This document shows, one piece after another, positions 1 through 8,774 of a stretch of DNA of 64,000 bases. This DNA is from CAVRXQ01 sp963831155 (GTDB lineage: Bacteria > Actinomycetota > Acidimicrobiia > Acidimicrobiales > Bog-793). Within the stretch, counting starts at the first letter, position 1; the number at the start of each line of letters is the position of its first letter. The translations under genes and the position numbers were made by a program. A model generated the notes under the pieces. That model was not told the DNA's origin and did no database searches. It worked only from the letters and a program-made list of their open reading frames with translations. The stretch is from contig CAWHOY010000006.1 in the NCBI GenBank assembly GCA_963831155.1, positions 124,001-188,000 of the forward strand. The letters are read 5' to 3'.

Positions 1-365
1 GCGCTGACAAGTGCCGCCGGGGCATCGTAGAGATAACCGAGAAGTCCGAACGCCACCTCGAGGTCGGCGAGCACCGGCGCACGACCGAAGATCGCGGCGC
101 GGCGCAACGCGATCGCCACACACGCGGACACGACGTCGCCGAGGTGCTCTCCGGGCGCGAGCACGAGGCGGTCGGAGACCCGCTCGGCGAGCAGCAGCGC
201 GTATCCCTGGTCGGGCCCGGGCACCCCTTCTCCGCGTCGGAACCGCGTCGGCTGACCTGTGAAGTCGGCCGGCCGGTCCGCCACCCACCGCTCCGGAGGC
301 GCGAGGCGGTATCCAGGACGGACCTCGTCGTAGTATTGGATCGGCGCGAAACGCGGCTGGGTCAT
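1..365 (-). CDS. conserved protein of unknown function (3' end cut by window)
   Basis: An open leftward frame begins with ATG at 365 and stays open for 121 codons to the window edge, so the C-terminus is missing. The start reads MTQPRFAPIQYYDEVRPG and the frame has typical high-GC third positions. No family was recognised and no signal peptide or membrane segment is visible. It lies 78 bases downstream of ilvE on the same strand, so co-transcription is possible. Role unknown. Confidence 0.6.
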   Translation of the reverse strand, partial: MTQPRFAPIQYYDEVRPGYRLAPPERWVADRPADFTGQPTRFRRGEGVPGPDQGYALLLAERVSDRLVLAPGEHLGDVVSACVAIALRRAAIFGRAPVLADLEVAFGLLGYLYDAPAALVS

Positions 366-443
366 CTCGTCGTGTAGTCCGCGTGTCTCACGGCGCGCAG
401 GATACAGGAGGGGGCACGTGCTTCCGAATTACCGAGCTGACCG

Positions 444-1370
444 TCAATCGACGAGTTCGAGCCACTCTTTGTACTGCGGGAGCTCGCCGCGCACAGCCTG
501 GCGATACGTTTCAGCGATCGCCTTTGCGACCGGACCCGGACGTCCCTCGCCGATCACGCGGTCGTCCACCGAGCTCACGGGCACAATCTCCGCCGCCGTG
601 CCAGACATGAATAGTTCGTCAGCGACGTACAGATCCGTCCGGCGCATCGCCTGCTCGCGCACCTCGAACCCGAGATCGGACGCGATCGTCATCACCGAGT
701 CGCGGGTGATGCCGTCGAGTGCCGACATCGTCGCCGGGGGCGGCGTCGTCACCGTGCCTGCGCGCACGGCGAAGAGGTTCTCACCGGTGCACTCTGAGAC
801 ATAGCCGTCGGTTGTCAACATCACCGCTTCGTCGTAACCGGCACGGAGAACCTCGACTTTTGCGAGAGAGCTGTTGATGTACATGCCAGTCGCTTTCACC
901 GAGGTCGGCAGTGAGCGCGGGTCGTGGCGCGCCCAGGTGCTCACCTTGAGGCGCGCACCTTTTTCCTGAGCGGCTTCACCTAGGTACGAGCCCCAGGGCC
1001 ACACGGCGATCGCCACGCGAACCTCGCTCGTAAGGGTGTTGATGCCCATCTCGCCGTAGCCAAGAAAAGCGATCGGACGGATGTAGCACTCGTCAAGACC
1101 ACTCGCGCGCACCGTATCCTTCACCGCAGTCGTGAGGTCGTCTTCGGAGAACGGGAGTTCGAGCATCAGCATGCGCGCGGAACGGTCGAAGCGCTGGAGG
1201 TGCTCGGCGAGACGGAAGACGGCCGGTCCCGCACTCGTCGGATAGGCGCGGATCCCTTCGAAAACGCCGGTCCCGTAGTGAAGGGTGTGGGTGAGGACAT
1301 GGATCGTCGCGTCTTCCCAGTCGACGAGCTCGCCGTCCATCCAGATCTTGGCCGTCGGTCTCAGCGGCAT
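444..1370 (-). CDS. ilvE: branched-chain amino acid aminotransferase
   Basis: PLP-dependent class IV aminotransferase that interconverts branched-chain 2-oxo acids and Leu/Ile/Val with glutamate. The 308-residue length is normal. The PLP lysine is K159 in SVKATGMY, equivalent to E. coli K159. Other signatures are HYGTGVFEGIRAY near residue 31, SECTGENLF, and FMSGTAAEI for phosphate and substrate binding. The ATG at 1370 was chosen because GAGGAGGG lies about 7 bases upstream and it matches the family start; the frame stays open further upstream but that part has no family similarity. It diverges from greA across 96 bases that must hold both promoters. Confidence 0.95.
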   Translation of the reverse strand: MPLRPTAKIWMDGELVDWEDATIHVLTHTLHYGTGVFEGIRAYPTSAGPAVFRLAEHLQRFDRSARMLMLELPFSEDDLTTAVKDTVRASGLDECYIRPIAFLGYGEMGINTLTSEVRVAIAVWPWGSYLGEAAQEKGARLKVSTWARHDPRSLPTSVKATGMYINSSLAKVEVLRAGYDEAVMLTTDGYVSECTGENLFAVRAGTVTTPPPATMSALDGITRDSVMTIASDLGFEVREQAMRRTDLYVADELFMSGTAAEIVPVSSVDDRVIGEGRPGPVAKAIAETYRQAVRGELPQYKEWLELVD

Positions 1371-1466
1371 CGTCGATCCCTCCTCGTCGCGGTGCCAAAC
1401 GCTAACGCGGCGTGCAGGGCGTCCGAGTCGTGCATCCAGACGCGCCTGGCTCGGTATTTTGGGGAC

Positions 1467-1931
1467 GTGACCGAGACGCACCTGTCGCCCCAGGCGCACC
1501 AGCGCCTCGTTGATGAACTCGAGGACCTGACGACGCGCGGTCGAGTCGAGATCGCGCGCCAAATCGAAGCCGCGCGGGCGCTCGGCGACCTCTCCGAGAA
1601 CGGCGATTACCACGCCGCGAAGGATGCCCAAGGAAAGATGGAGTCCCGCATCCGCCAGTTGCAGGCGATGCTCGCCTCGGCGGTGATCGTCGAACCGACC
1701 GCGTCGACTGGCGAAGTCGTCGCAGGGTCGGTCGTCGGCCTCCGCTACGCCGGCGATGACGACATCGAGACGTACCTCGTCGGTTCGATCGAGGAGCGAC
1801 CTGAGAACCTGCCGGTGATCTCGGTCGGCTCTCCGCTCGGCCAAGCCCTGCTCGGCAGGGCAACAGGGGAAACGGTGTCGTACGAGGCGCCGAATGGCGC
1901 GCTCGAAGTCGAGATCGTCTCGGTCAGTTAG
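1467..1931 (+). CDS. greA: transcription elongation factor GreA
   Basis: Secondary-channel factor that makes RNA polymerase cleave backtracked transcripts. The 154-residue length fits the family. The N-terminal coiled coil (about 1-75) carries the acidic tip motif GDLSENGDYHAAK, which supplies the Mg-binding acids, and is followed by the FKBP-like C-terminal domain with VISVGSPLGQALLG. The GTG at 1467 gives the normal GreA N-terminus; the frame upstream is non-homologous. A GGGGAC lies too close to the GTG for a normal ribosome site, so a leaderless mRNA is possible. The gene is convergent with the GGDEF/EAL gene, 21 bases apart. Confidence 0.93.
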   Translation: MTETHLSPQAHQRLVDELEDLTTRGRVEIARQIEAARALGDLSENGDYHAAKDAQGKMESRIRQLQAMLASAVIVEPTASTGEVVAGSVVGLRYAGDDDIETYLVGSIEERPENLPVISVGSPLGQALLGRATGETVSYEAPNGALEVEIVSVS

Positions 1932-1952
1932 AAGCCAGTCGGCGCCCGACGA

Positions 1953-4900
1953 TCAAACGGCCTGCGCCGAGAAAACCCGCGTCTCCCACTCCGCGAACGC
2001 ATCGGCAGCGAGCGGCGCCGACCAGAGGTAGCCCTGGCCGTATTCACAGCCGAGGCGGTGCAACGCCACCCGTTGGTCGACGCTTTCCACCCCTTCGACG
2101 CACAGCTCGAGATCGAGCGCCTTCGCGAGACTCACGATCGTGTCCACGATCGCTTCGGACCCTTCTGACCCCATCGCATCGACGAAGGAGTGGTCCACTT
2201 TCAACGAACCGACGGGGAGCTTGCTCAGATAGCTCAAAGAGGAATGTCCGGTCCCGAAATCGTCGATCGCGACGCGGATCCCGATCGCGCGCAAGTCCGA
2301 GAGGCGCTGGATCGAGGTGTCGATTTCCTTCATCACCGCGGTCTCGGTCAGCTCGATCCGCAGCGCGTCCGCGGGTGCGCCCGCCGAGGCGAGCGCCCAC
2401 AGGCACGTCGAGACCGGATTCGACAGCAGCAACTGTCGCGAGGAGAAGTTCACCGACACCCAGAGGTTCTCGCAGCGAGGCAGCGACTTGCGCCACTCGA
2501 CGACCTGACGGAGTGCCGACTCCAGGACGAAAGCGCCGATCGAGGCGATGAGGCCGCTGCGTTCTGCAACGGGAATGAACTCGTCCGGGCCGAGCAGCCC
2601 GCGCGTCGGGTGCTGCCAGCGGGCGAGCGCCTCGACACCGACGAGTTCCGCGGTCGCGACCTTGAGGATCGGCTGGTAGAAGACCCGAAGCTCGTCCCGC
2701 TCCAGAGCGAAGCGGATCTCGCGTTCGAGGTCGAAACGGCGAGCCATCTCCTCGCCGATCGCGTCGTCAAAGCGTGCGATCTGATCGCCGCCCTTCTCAC
2801 GTGCGTGGTGTACGGCTCCGTCGACGGCGCGCATCGCGTCGTCGACGGCGTAGCGATAATCGATGACCGACGCCCCGCACGACGCAGTGACGTAGACGGG
2901 TCGGTCACCGATGATGAACGGCTCAGAAAGGCTCTGCATGAGCGACTCCGCCAGATCGTCTGCGCCTGCGGAGTCGCGCACATGATCACGCAAAACCACA
3001 AATTCGTCGCTTCCCGATCGCGCTACAAGATCTGTCGGCTCGCACGCCGCGACGAGCCTTGCGGCGACATCGCGGAGCAATCGGTCACCAGCGGGATGAC
3101 CAAGCGCGTCATTGACGAGCTGAAACCTATCGAGGTCGAGGCCCACGAGCCCGCTCATCGTCTGCTCGCGCCGGTTTCGCGCCGTTGCGAGGTCGAGACG
3201 AGCGATCAGCATCGCCCGGTTAGCGAGGCCCGTGAGCGGATCGTGGAGGGCGTGATGTTCGAGTTCGACCTCACTCCGTCGCTGGCCCGTCACGTCGCAG
3301 ACCTGGCAGAAATATGACACCTCGCCGCTCTCGCCGCGCACTTCGGTGACGTCCACCTCCGCGTTGACGATCGAGCCGTCGGGTCGGACAAAGTTCCGCT
3401 CGCCACGAATCCGTCCCGGGTTCTCGCCGCCATCAAACTCACGACCGGAGGCGACGAGATCACCGGGATGCAAGAACTCGGTGAGACGGTGCCCAGAGAG
3501 TTCGGATTCCGAACGGGCGAGCATCTCGCACAACGACGGGTTCGCCAGCAAGAAGTGACCGGTCTCGTCCAGCGTCGCCATCCCGATCGTCGCGAACTCG
3601 AACCCGAAGCGGTGCCGCTCCGCCGACTCGACGGCGACCGCTTCCGTAGGTGCAGCAATGCTCGATGCGCGCGCCATCGTCGATGATCCGATCAGCACAC
3701 CCTCGCTGTCGAACAACGGCGAAACCGTGAGCGTGAGTTCGACGTCCATGCCGTCCTTGCTGCGGCGGAGCGTCTTTTCCAACGCGACCCGCTTGCGCTG
3801 CATGATGCGCTCACGCACCTCCAGAGCGCCCTCAAGACGTTCGGCCGGAGTGATGATCAGAGCACTCGATCCGACTGCCTCGTATGCGGAATAGCCGAAC
3901 ATCCGTTCGGCGGCGGCGTTCCAGCTTGTGATCACGCCGTCGATCGTCTCCGCATAGATCGCGTCGTCGAGCGAGTCGAGGACCGCCGAGAGCCGCATCG
4001 CCGCGTCCTCCGCACGCTTCCGCTCGGTGACGTCGCGCACGTTGACGACGACACCGACCAGTGTCGGCTCGTCGAAGCGGTTCGTGAGCGTCAGCTCGAC
4101 CCAGCGAATCCCGCCGTGACGGTCGATGACGCGCGCCTGGGTCCGAAGTGGCGACGCCCGGTTTTCGATGACGTCATCAACGACGCGGGTAACCGAGTCA
4201 CGGTCGTCGGGTATCGAGAATTCGACGAGTCTCCGTCCGACGAGCGACTCCCGCTCCCAAATGTGCTCGACAAGATCGCTCGATTCGACGACCGAACCGT
4301 CGGTACCGAGCAGCAGATATCCGTCTCCGGAGTGCTCGAGCAGCAGCCGCTCGCGTCGCTCCGCGCCGACGATTGCCTGTTGCGCTACCTGTGCCTCGGT
4401 CACGTCGCGCAACGACGTCACGACGGCGTACGGGCGCACTTCTCCGGCGCGCAGCAACGGAGACGTCGTGGCCTCGATCCAGCGCAACTCCCCATCGCCG
4501 CGCACCATCTGCAACAGCACCGGTGGAACCTGCCCCCGGCTTCGCATCGCGATCGCGTCCGGATACTCGTCGCGTGTCAGCTCCCGACCGGCGGCTGAGC
4601 GCAGCTCGATCCCAGCCGTTTCAGGGTCTGACGCGACGAGGTCTGCCCGGGCGACGCGCAGGATCTCGAGCGCCCGATCCGTCGCTAGCACGACGCGACC
4701 GCTCGAGGACTGGACGACGATGCCCTCAGCGACCGCGTCGAGGACGCGCTCGACGTGCGCAGCACGACGTTCGACCTCGGCGCGGGGATCCGCGGCGCCG
4801 AGCAGACGACCGATCGCGCTCGCAAGTTCCGGAGCGGTCGTTCGTTGCCGGCTCCGACACTCGACGGCGCCAGCTGCCAGGATCGCCATCTTTTCGGCCT

Positions 4901-5180
4901 CGTCGTCGTTCTCCGCAAGGGCGAGGACCGAGATGCCGGGGAAGGCGACGCGAACGTCGGAGAGCACGAGCATGCGGTCGGGTCCGTCTGCGGGGATACC
5001 CACGACGACGAGGTCGAATTCGCCCTGATCGCCGACACGCAGCGCGTCCGCGACAGATCCGGTGACGACAGTCTCGACGCTCGGCGGAAGCGCAGCGACG
5101 AGGCTGCCTATACCGAGCGGGTCCTTGTCGACGACGAGAATCAGGTTTTGGCCGTTTTCGGTGCGGCGGCCTCCGGCCAT
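1953..5180 (-). CDS. pseudo-receiver / multi-PAS / GGDEF-EAL cyclic-di-GMP protein
   Basis: A 1075-residue signalling protein. In order: a receiver-like fold (about 14-130) in which the usual phospho-Asp position reads DLVVVGIP; about four PAS domains (145-640); a GGDEF domain (about 650-815) whose signature is degenerate (SGSDEF); and a complete EAL domain (about 825-1070) with EALAR, VNFSSRQL, ELTET, DDFGTGHSS, LKVDHSFV and EGVE. All EAL catalytic and metal ligands appear present, so it probably degrades c-di-GMP, with the GGDEF domain acting as a sensor or weak cyclase (inference). ATG at 5180 follows GAAAGGGA; the frame remains open to 5261. No membrane segment is visible, so it is probably cytoplasmic. 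Confidence 0.9.
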   Translation of the reverse strand: MAGGRRTENGQNLILVVDKDPLGIGSLVAALPPSVETVVTGSVADALRVGDQGEFDLVVVGIPADGPDRMLVLSDVRVAFPGISVLALAENDDEAEKMAILAAGAVECRSRQRTTAPELASAIGRLLGAADPRAEVERRAAHVERVLDAVAEGIVVQSSSGRVVLATDRALEILRVARADLVASDPETAGIELRSAAGRELTRDEYPDAIAMRSRGQVPPVLLQMVRGDGELRWIEATTSPLLRAGEVRPYAVVTSLRDVTEAQVAQQAIVGAERRERLLLEHSGDGYLLLGTDGSVVESSDLVEHIWERESLVGRRLVEFSIPDDRDSVTRVVDDVIENRASPLRTQARVIDRHGGIRWVELTLTNRFDEPTLVGVVVNVRDVTERKRAEDAAMRLSAVLDSLDDAIYAETIDGVITSWNAAAERMFGYSAYEAVGSSALIITPAERLEGALEVRERIMQRKRVALEKTLRRSKDGMDVELTLTVSPLFDSEGVLIGSSTMARASSIAAPTEAVAVESAERHRFGFEFATIGMATLDETGHFLLANPSLCEMLARSESELSGHRLTEFLHPGDLVASGREFDGGENPGRIRGERNFVRPDGSIVNAEVDVTEVRGESGEVSYFCQVCDVTGQRRSEVELEHHALHDPLTGLANRAMLIARLDLATARNRREQTMSGLVGLDLDRFQLVNDALGHPAGDRLLRDVAARLVAACEPTDLVARSGSDEFVVLRDHVRDSAGADDLAESLMQSLSEPFIIGDRPVYVTASCGASVIDYRYAVDDAMRAVDGAVHHAREKGGDQIARFDDAIGEEMARRFDLEREIRFALERDELRVFYQPILKVATAELVGVEALARWQHPTRGLLGPDEFIPVAERSGLIASIGAFVLESALRQVVEWRKSLPRCENLWVSVNFSSRQLLLSNPVSTCLWALASAGAPADALRIELTETAVMKEIDTSIQRLSDLRAIGIRVAIDDFGTGHSSLSYLSKLPVGSLKVDHSFVDAMGSEGSEAIVDTIVSLAKALDLELCVEGVESVDQRVALHRLGCEYGQGYLWSAPLAADAFAEWETRVFSAQAV

Positions 5181-5340
5181 TTTGCGTCCCTTTCCGCTCT
5201 TGTACCTTACGGCTTGCATCGCGCTTGCATGAAAGGTCGCTTTCGGCGCGCCGCTAGTCACACTGGGTGCTCACCTGGCTAACCTGGCGTTTCACTCGGC
5301 GTCGCGCAGGCGCGACTGATGTTCACTCGGAGGAGGTCCT

Positions 5341-5601
5341 ATGAGGGAAAAAGTCCGCGCTTCGGGCCGCAAGTTGGTTCGCGGAGGCGTGATCATCGGG
5401 CTCCTCGCTGGCGCAGTGACGGCCACGCTGCGATTCGGTCCGACGCTTTGGCGAAGGCGCGCCGAACGTCGTGACCGGGAGATCGCCGCCGCAACCGACG
5501 CCCTGTGGCCACCCGTCCCGTCGAAACCCAGCCAGGAGACGAGTGTCAACGCTCCCCTTGCGATGTCCGCCCGTGACGGCGAAGCCTCTGAGGGCGAGTA
5601 G
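5341..5601 (+). CDS. small single-pass membrane protein, unknown function
   Basis: An 86-residue protein with a perfect AGGAGG placed 6 bases before the ATG. A basic N-terminus (MREKVRASGRKLVRGG) is followed by one hydrophobic helix (about 15-33) and a basic RRRAERRDRE stop-transfer segment, so the hydrophilic C-terminal half is probably cytoplasmic. No family was recognised. It stands alone between the GGDEF/EAL gene and serA, both on the other strand. Confidence 0.7.
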   Translation: MREKVRASGRKLVRGGVIIGLLAGAVTATLRFGPTLWRRRAERRDREIAAATDALWPPVPSKPSQETSVNAPLAMSARDGEASEGE

Positions 5602-5843
5602 CCGAACCTCGTAGGTGAATGTCGGCAGATCGACGCTGTGGACGAATTCGCACCTCTCGCTACCCGACGGTTCCGCACCGGCCGGGGGCGGGCGGGCAGC
5701 GTCGCTGCGCGCGCAAGCGCGATCAGAAGCCGCGCGCGCTCGACGTACTACGGCGATGCTGGGTCGCGATCGGCGACGCGCTCTCGAGCGGTCTGATCGG
5801 CTTGTGCCCGCCGAGCGGATTCGAACGGTGCGCCGCGAGCGCC

Positions 5844-7406
5844 TCATGCGAGCACTACCTGGTAGACGTCGAGGATCCCTTGCGCATTGCGCAGCGCAGA
5901 CAGAACCGGGGAGGTGACGACGCGATCGGTGGTCAGGACCATCAGCGCCGTCCCGGCGCCGACCGTCTGCCCGACCGCCATGTTCGCGATGCTCACACCG
6001 GCGTCGCCGAGAATCGTGCCAACCGAGCCGACCACGCCCGGGCGGTCGTCGTTACGGACGACGATCATCACATCGGCCGGGGGGATCTCAACATCGTGCT
6101 CGTCGACTTCGACGATGCGCGCCGCGCCGGCGACGAGCGCCCCGGCGACCGCGTGCTTGGTCGAAGAGACCCGCATCACGTTCACCCGATCGGGCGACGA
6201 CGTCGTGTGCACCTCGCGCAAGACAAGGCCGCGCGCGTCGGCGAGCCGGGGTGCGTTCACATACGACACCGGTTCATCGCTACTCGCGAGGAACACCCCC
6301 TTCAAGACGGCGAGTCCGAGCAAACCGACCTCTTCACCCGCGAGCTCGCCGCGGTACTCGACCGTCAACTCGGAGGGAAGACCGCTCTCGAGCCCAGCGA
6401 GGAAGTGCCCGAGGAACTCGGCGATCACCACGTAGGGCCGCACGATGTCCGACACCGCCTTCGCCTCGATGTTGACCGCATACGGCACGACGTCGCCGGC
6501 CAACGCCAGCAGCACTTGCTCGGCGATCTGTTCGCCCGCTTTGTCCTGAGCCTCGTTCGTGCTCGCGCCGAGGTGAGGGGTCACGACGACCGAGTCGAGC
6601 TCGAACAGCGGCGAAGAGGTCGTCGGCTCGGTGGCGAAGACATCGAGCGCGGCGCCGGCGACGATGCCGTCGCGAATCGCCTCGGCGAGCGCCGCCTCAT
6701 CGACGAGGCCGCCGCGCGCCGCATTGATGATGCGCACACCGGGCTTCGCGTGCGCAAAAAGCTCCCTATTGAACAATCCGAGTGTCTCCTGGGTCTTCGG
6801 CAAGTGGATCGTGATGAAGTCGGAGCGCCCGATGAGATCCTCGAGCGAGGTCAGCTCGACGCCCAGACGCTTCGCCCTATCAGGGGCGAGGTAGGGGTCG
6901 TAGGCAAGAAGGTGCATCCCGAAGGCCTTCGCGCGTTCGGCAACGAGGGTGCCGATACGGCCAAGACCCACCACGCCCAGTGTCTTGCCGTAGAGCTCGA
7001 CACCGGCAAAACGCGACCGCTCCCATCGGCCTTCGACAAGGGCTGAGTGCGCCTGGGGAATGTTGCGCGAGAGGGCGAGCAATAACGCGATCGCGTGCTC
7101 GGCGGCGGAGATGATGTTCGATTCCGGCGCGTTCACGACCATCACGCCGCGCTTTGTCGCCGCGGCGACGTCGACGTTGTCGAGCCCGACGCCGGCCCGA
7201 CCCACGACGACGAGGTCCCGGCCGGCCGCAAGCACCGCGTCGTCGACTTTCGTCGCCGATCGCACGATGAGCGCCGCGGCGCCGGGGACCGTTTCGATCA
7301 GCTGACGTGGCGAGAGGCCGAGGCGCACATCGACCTGATGGCCGGCGGCCGCCATCACCTCGATGCCCCGGGGGCTCAGCTCCTCGGTGACGAGAATCCT
7401 CGCCAT
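5844..7406 (-). CDS. serA: D-3-phosphoglycerate dehydrogenase (type 1, with ACT domain)
   Basis: First step of serine synthesis: NAD-dependent oxidation of 3-phosphoglycerate. The 520 residues match the long actinobacterial form: split substrate domain, Rossmann domain with GLGRIG, catalytic Arg in NAARGGLVDE, Glu in DVFATEP, His in TPHLGAS, then an intervening domain and a C-terminal ACT domain (about 450-520) beginning near DVMIVVRNDDRPGVVGSVG, the site of serine feedback in relatives. ATG at 7406 follows GAGGAGAAAG. The aminotransferase gene lies 46 bases upstream on the same strand, and serC is nearby on the other strand. Confidence 0.95.
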   Translation of the reverse strand: MARILVTEELSPRGIEVMAAAGHQVDVRLGLSPRQLIETVPGAAALIVRSATKVDDAVLAAGRDLVVVGRAGVGLDNVDVAAATKRGVMVVNAPESNIISAAEHAIALLLALSRNIPQAHSALVEGRWERSRFAGVELYGKTLGVVGLGRIGTLVAERAKAFGMHLLAYDPYLAPDRAKRLGVELTSLEDLIGRSDFITIHLPKTQETLGLFNRELFAHAKPGVRIINAARGGLVDEAALAEAIRDGIVAGAALDVFATEPTTSSPLFELDSVVVTPHLGASTNEAQDKAGEQIAEQVLLALAGDVVPYAVNIEAKAVSDIVRPYVVIAEFLGHFLAGLESGLPSELTVEYRGELAGEEVGLLGLAVLKGVFLASSDEPVSYVNAPRLADARGLVLREVHTTSSPDRVNVMRVSSTKHAVAGALVAGAARIVEVDEHDVEIPPADVMIVVRNDDRPGVVGSVGTILGDAGVSIANMAVGQTVGAGTALMVLTTDRVVTSPVLSALRNAQGILDVYQVVLA

Positions 7407-7452
7407 CTCGCTTCTTTCTCCTCGTCGCGGAATCCAGTCGGGATTCGCCGGC

Positions 7453-8712
7453 TTAGGTGGTGGAAGACTCGACGAGTTTCCGGATGCGCGCCAGTCCCTC
7501 TTCGAGCTCGTCGTCCGCGAGCGCGTACGAGAAGCGAGCGTAACGGGGGGCCCCGAACGCCTCACCGGGGACGAACGCGACTTGTACCTCGTCGAGCACC
7601 AATTCGGCGAACTCCACCGACGATGCAGGGCGTCGTCGTCCGAAGTCCCTGCCGAGCACGCCGGAGAGCGAGGGAAAAGAGTAGAAGGCCCCTTCGGTGA
7701 GCAAATTCGAGACACCGGGTATCTCGTTCAACAACCGGTGGCTGAGAAGGCGCCGCCGGTCAAACGCCGCGTGCATGTCGCGGGCATTCGCGGGATCCGA
7801 CCGCATCGCCGCCAGCGCGGCGAACTGAGCGACGTTGTCGACGTTCGACGTCTGATGCGACTGAATGTTCGCCGCGGCGGCGATCGCCTCGCGGGGACCG
7901 ATCATCCAGCCGACACGCCAGCCGGTCATCGCGAAGGTCTTCGAGACTCCGCTCACGACGATCGTGCGCTCGGCGAGGTCGGGAACAACTCCCGGCATCG
8001 AATGGTGCTCGGCGTCGCCATAGACGAGGTAGGCGTAGATCTCGTCGGTGACGACCCACCATCCGCGATCGCGGGCCAACTCGCCGATCTCCGCCATTTC
8101 GTCGCCGGAATAGACCGCTCCAGTTGGGTTCGACGGCGAGACGAACAACAGCACCTTTGTCCGATTACTCGCGTACCGCTCGAAGTCCTCGGCTCGCGCA
8201 CGGAAGCCGGTCGACTCGTCGGTCGGGACGATGACGGGAACGCCCTCGACGAGCGCGATCGACTCCGGGTACGTCGTCCAGTACGGCGATGCAACCAGCA
8301 CCTCGTCTCCTGGATCCAACAAGGCGGCAAAGGTGTTCGCGATCGCGTGCTTCGCCCCGTTCGTCACGACGACTTGATCGGCGGTGACGTCAAGGCCGGT
8401 GTCGCGCGCATGCTTGGCGGCGACCTCGGCGCGCAGCTCCGGCAGGCCCGCCGTCGGCGTGTACTTGTAAGCGCGCGGGTCCCTGCATGCGGAGATGGCA
8501 GCCTCGACGATCTCGCTCGGGGTCGGGAAGTCGGGTTCGCCCGCGCCGAAGCTGATCACGTCGACGCCCGCATCACGCAGGGACTTCGCCTTCATTTCGA
8601 TCGTCAACGTGGCCGACGGCTTCACACGGCGGGCGCGAAGTGAGATCTCCGAGGACCCCGATCGCTCTGCCGTGCCGGCCGCGGACTCATGCTGCGCCGC
8701 CACGCCCGTCAT
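7453..8712 (-). CDS. aspC: pyridoxal-phosphate aspartate aminotransferase (class I, subgroup 1-beta type)
   Basis: A 419-residue fold-type I aminotransferase. Visible residues: Asn in SPSNPTGAV, Asp/Tyr in TDEIYAYLVYG, PLP lysine in VSGVSKTFAMTGWRVGW, and the carboxylate-binding Arg in YARFSYAL. The best match is to the thermophile/actinobacterial 1-beta aspartate aminotransferases; a related specificity (prephenate or alanine) cannot be excluded. The start is uncertain: the ATG at 8712 has only a weak GAGAG upstream, and the first 20 or so residues are not conserved. It diverges from serC by 62 bases and is followed by serA. Confidence 0.85.
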   Translation of the reverse strand: MTGVAAQHESAAGTAERSGSSEISLRARRVKPSATLTIEMKAKSLRDAGVDVISFGAGEPDFPTPSEIVEAAISACRDPRAYKYTPTAGLPELRAEVAAKHARDTGLDVTADQVVVTNGAKHAIANTFAALLDPGDEVLVASPYWTTYPESIALVEGVPVIVPTDESTGFRARAEDFERYASNRTKVLLFVSPSNPTGAVYSGDEMAEIGELARDRGWWVVTDEIYAYLVYGDAEHHSMPGVVPDLAERTIVVSGVSKTFAMTGWRVGWMIGPREAIAAAANIQSHQTSNVDNVAQFAALAAMRSDPANARDMHAAFDRRRLLSHRLLNEIPGVSNLLTEGAFYSFPSLSGVLGRDFGRRRPASSVEFAELVLDEVQVAFVPGEAFGAPRYARFSYALADDELEEGLARIRKLVESSTT

Positions 8713-8774
8713 GCTCTCACAGGTTTTGAGCGACTCTGGCTCCTCTATCGTCGGCGCAAACCAATGGAGACTCT

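Noticed and set aside
1371..1844. N-terminal extension of ilvE upstream of 1370
   Set aside because: It is antisense to greA, has no aminotransferase similarity, and a strong ribosome site precedes 1370.
2190..3317. Long rightward frame of 375 codons
   Set aside because: It lies wholly inside the well-supported GGDEF/EAL gene on the other strand, has no known domain, and is a typical high-GC shadow frame.
5805..5835. tRNA 3'-end-like bases (GTTCGAATCC on the minus strand) after serA
   Set aside because: The flanking bases do not form a T-stem and no acceptor or anticodon arm can be drawn nearby.
5619..7046. Long rightward frame of 475 codons
   Set aside because: It is antisense to serA, which has all its catalytic residues; the frame has no recognised family.
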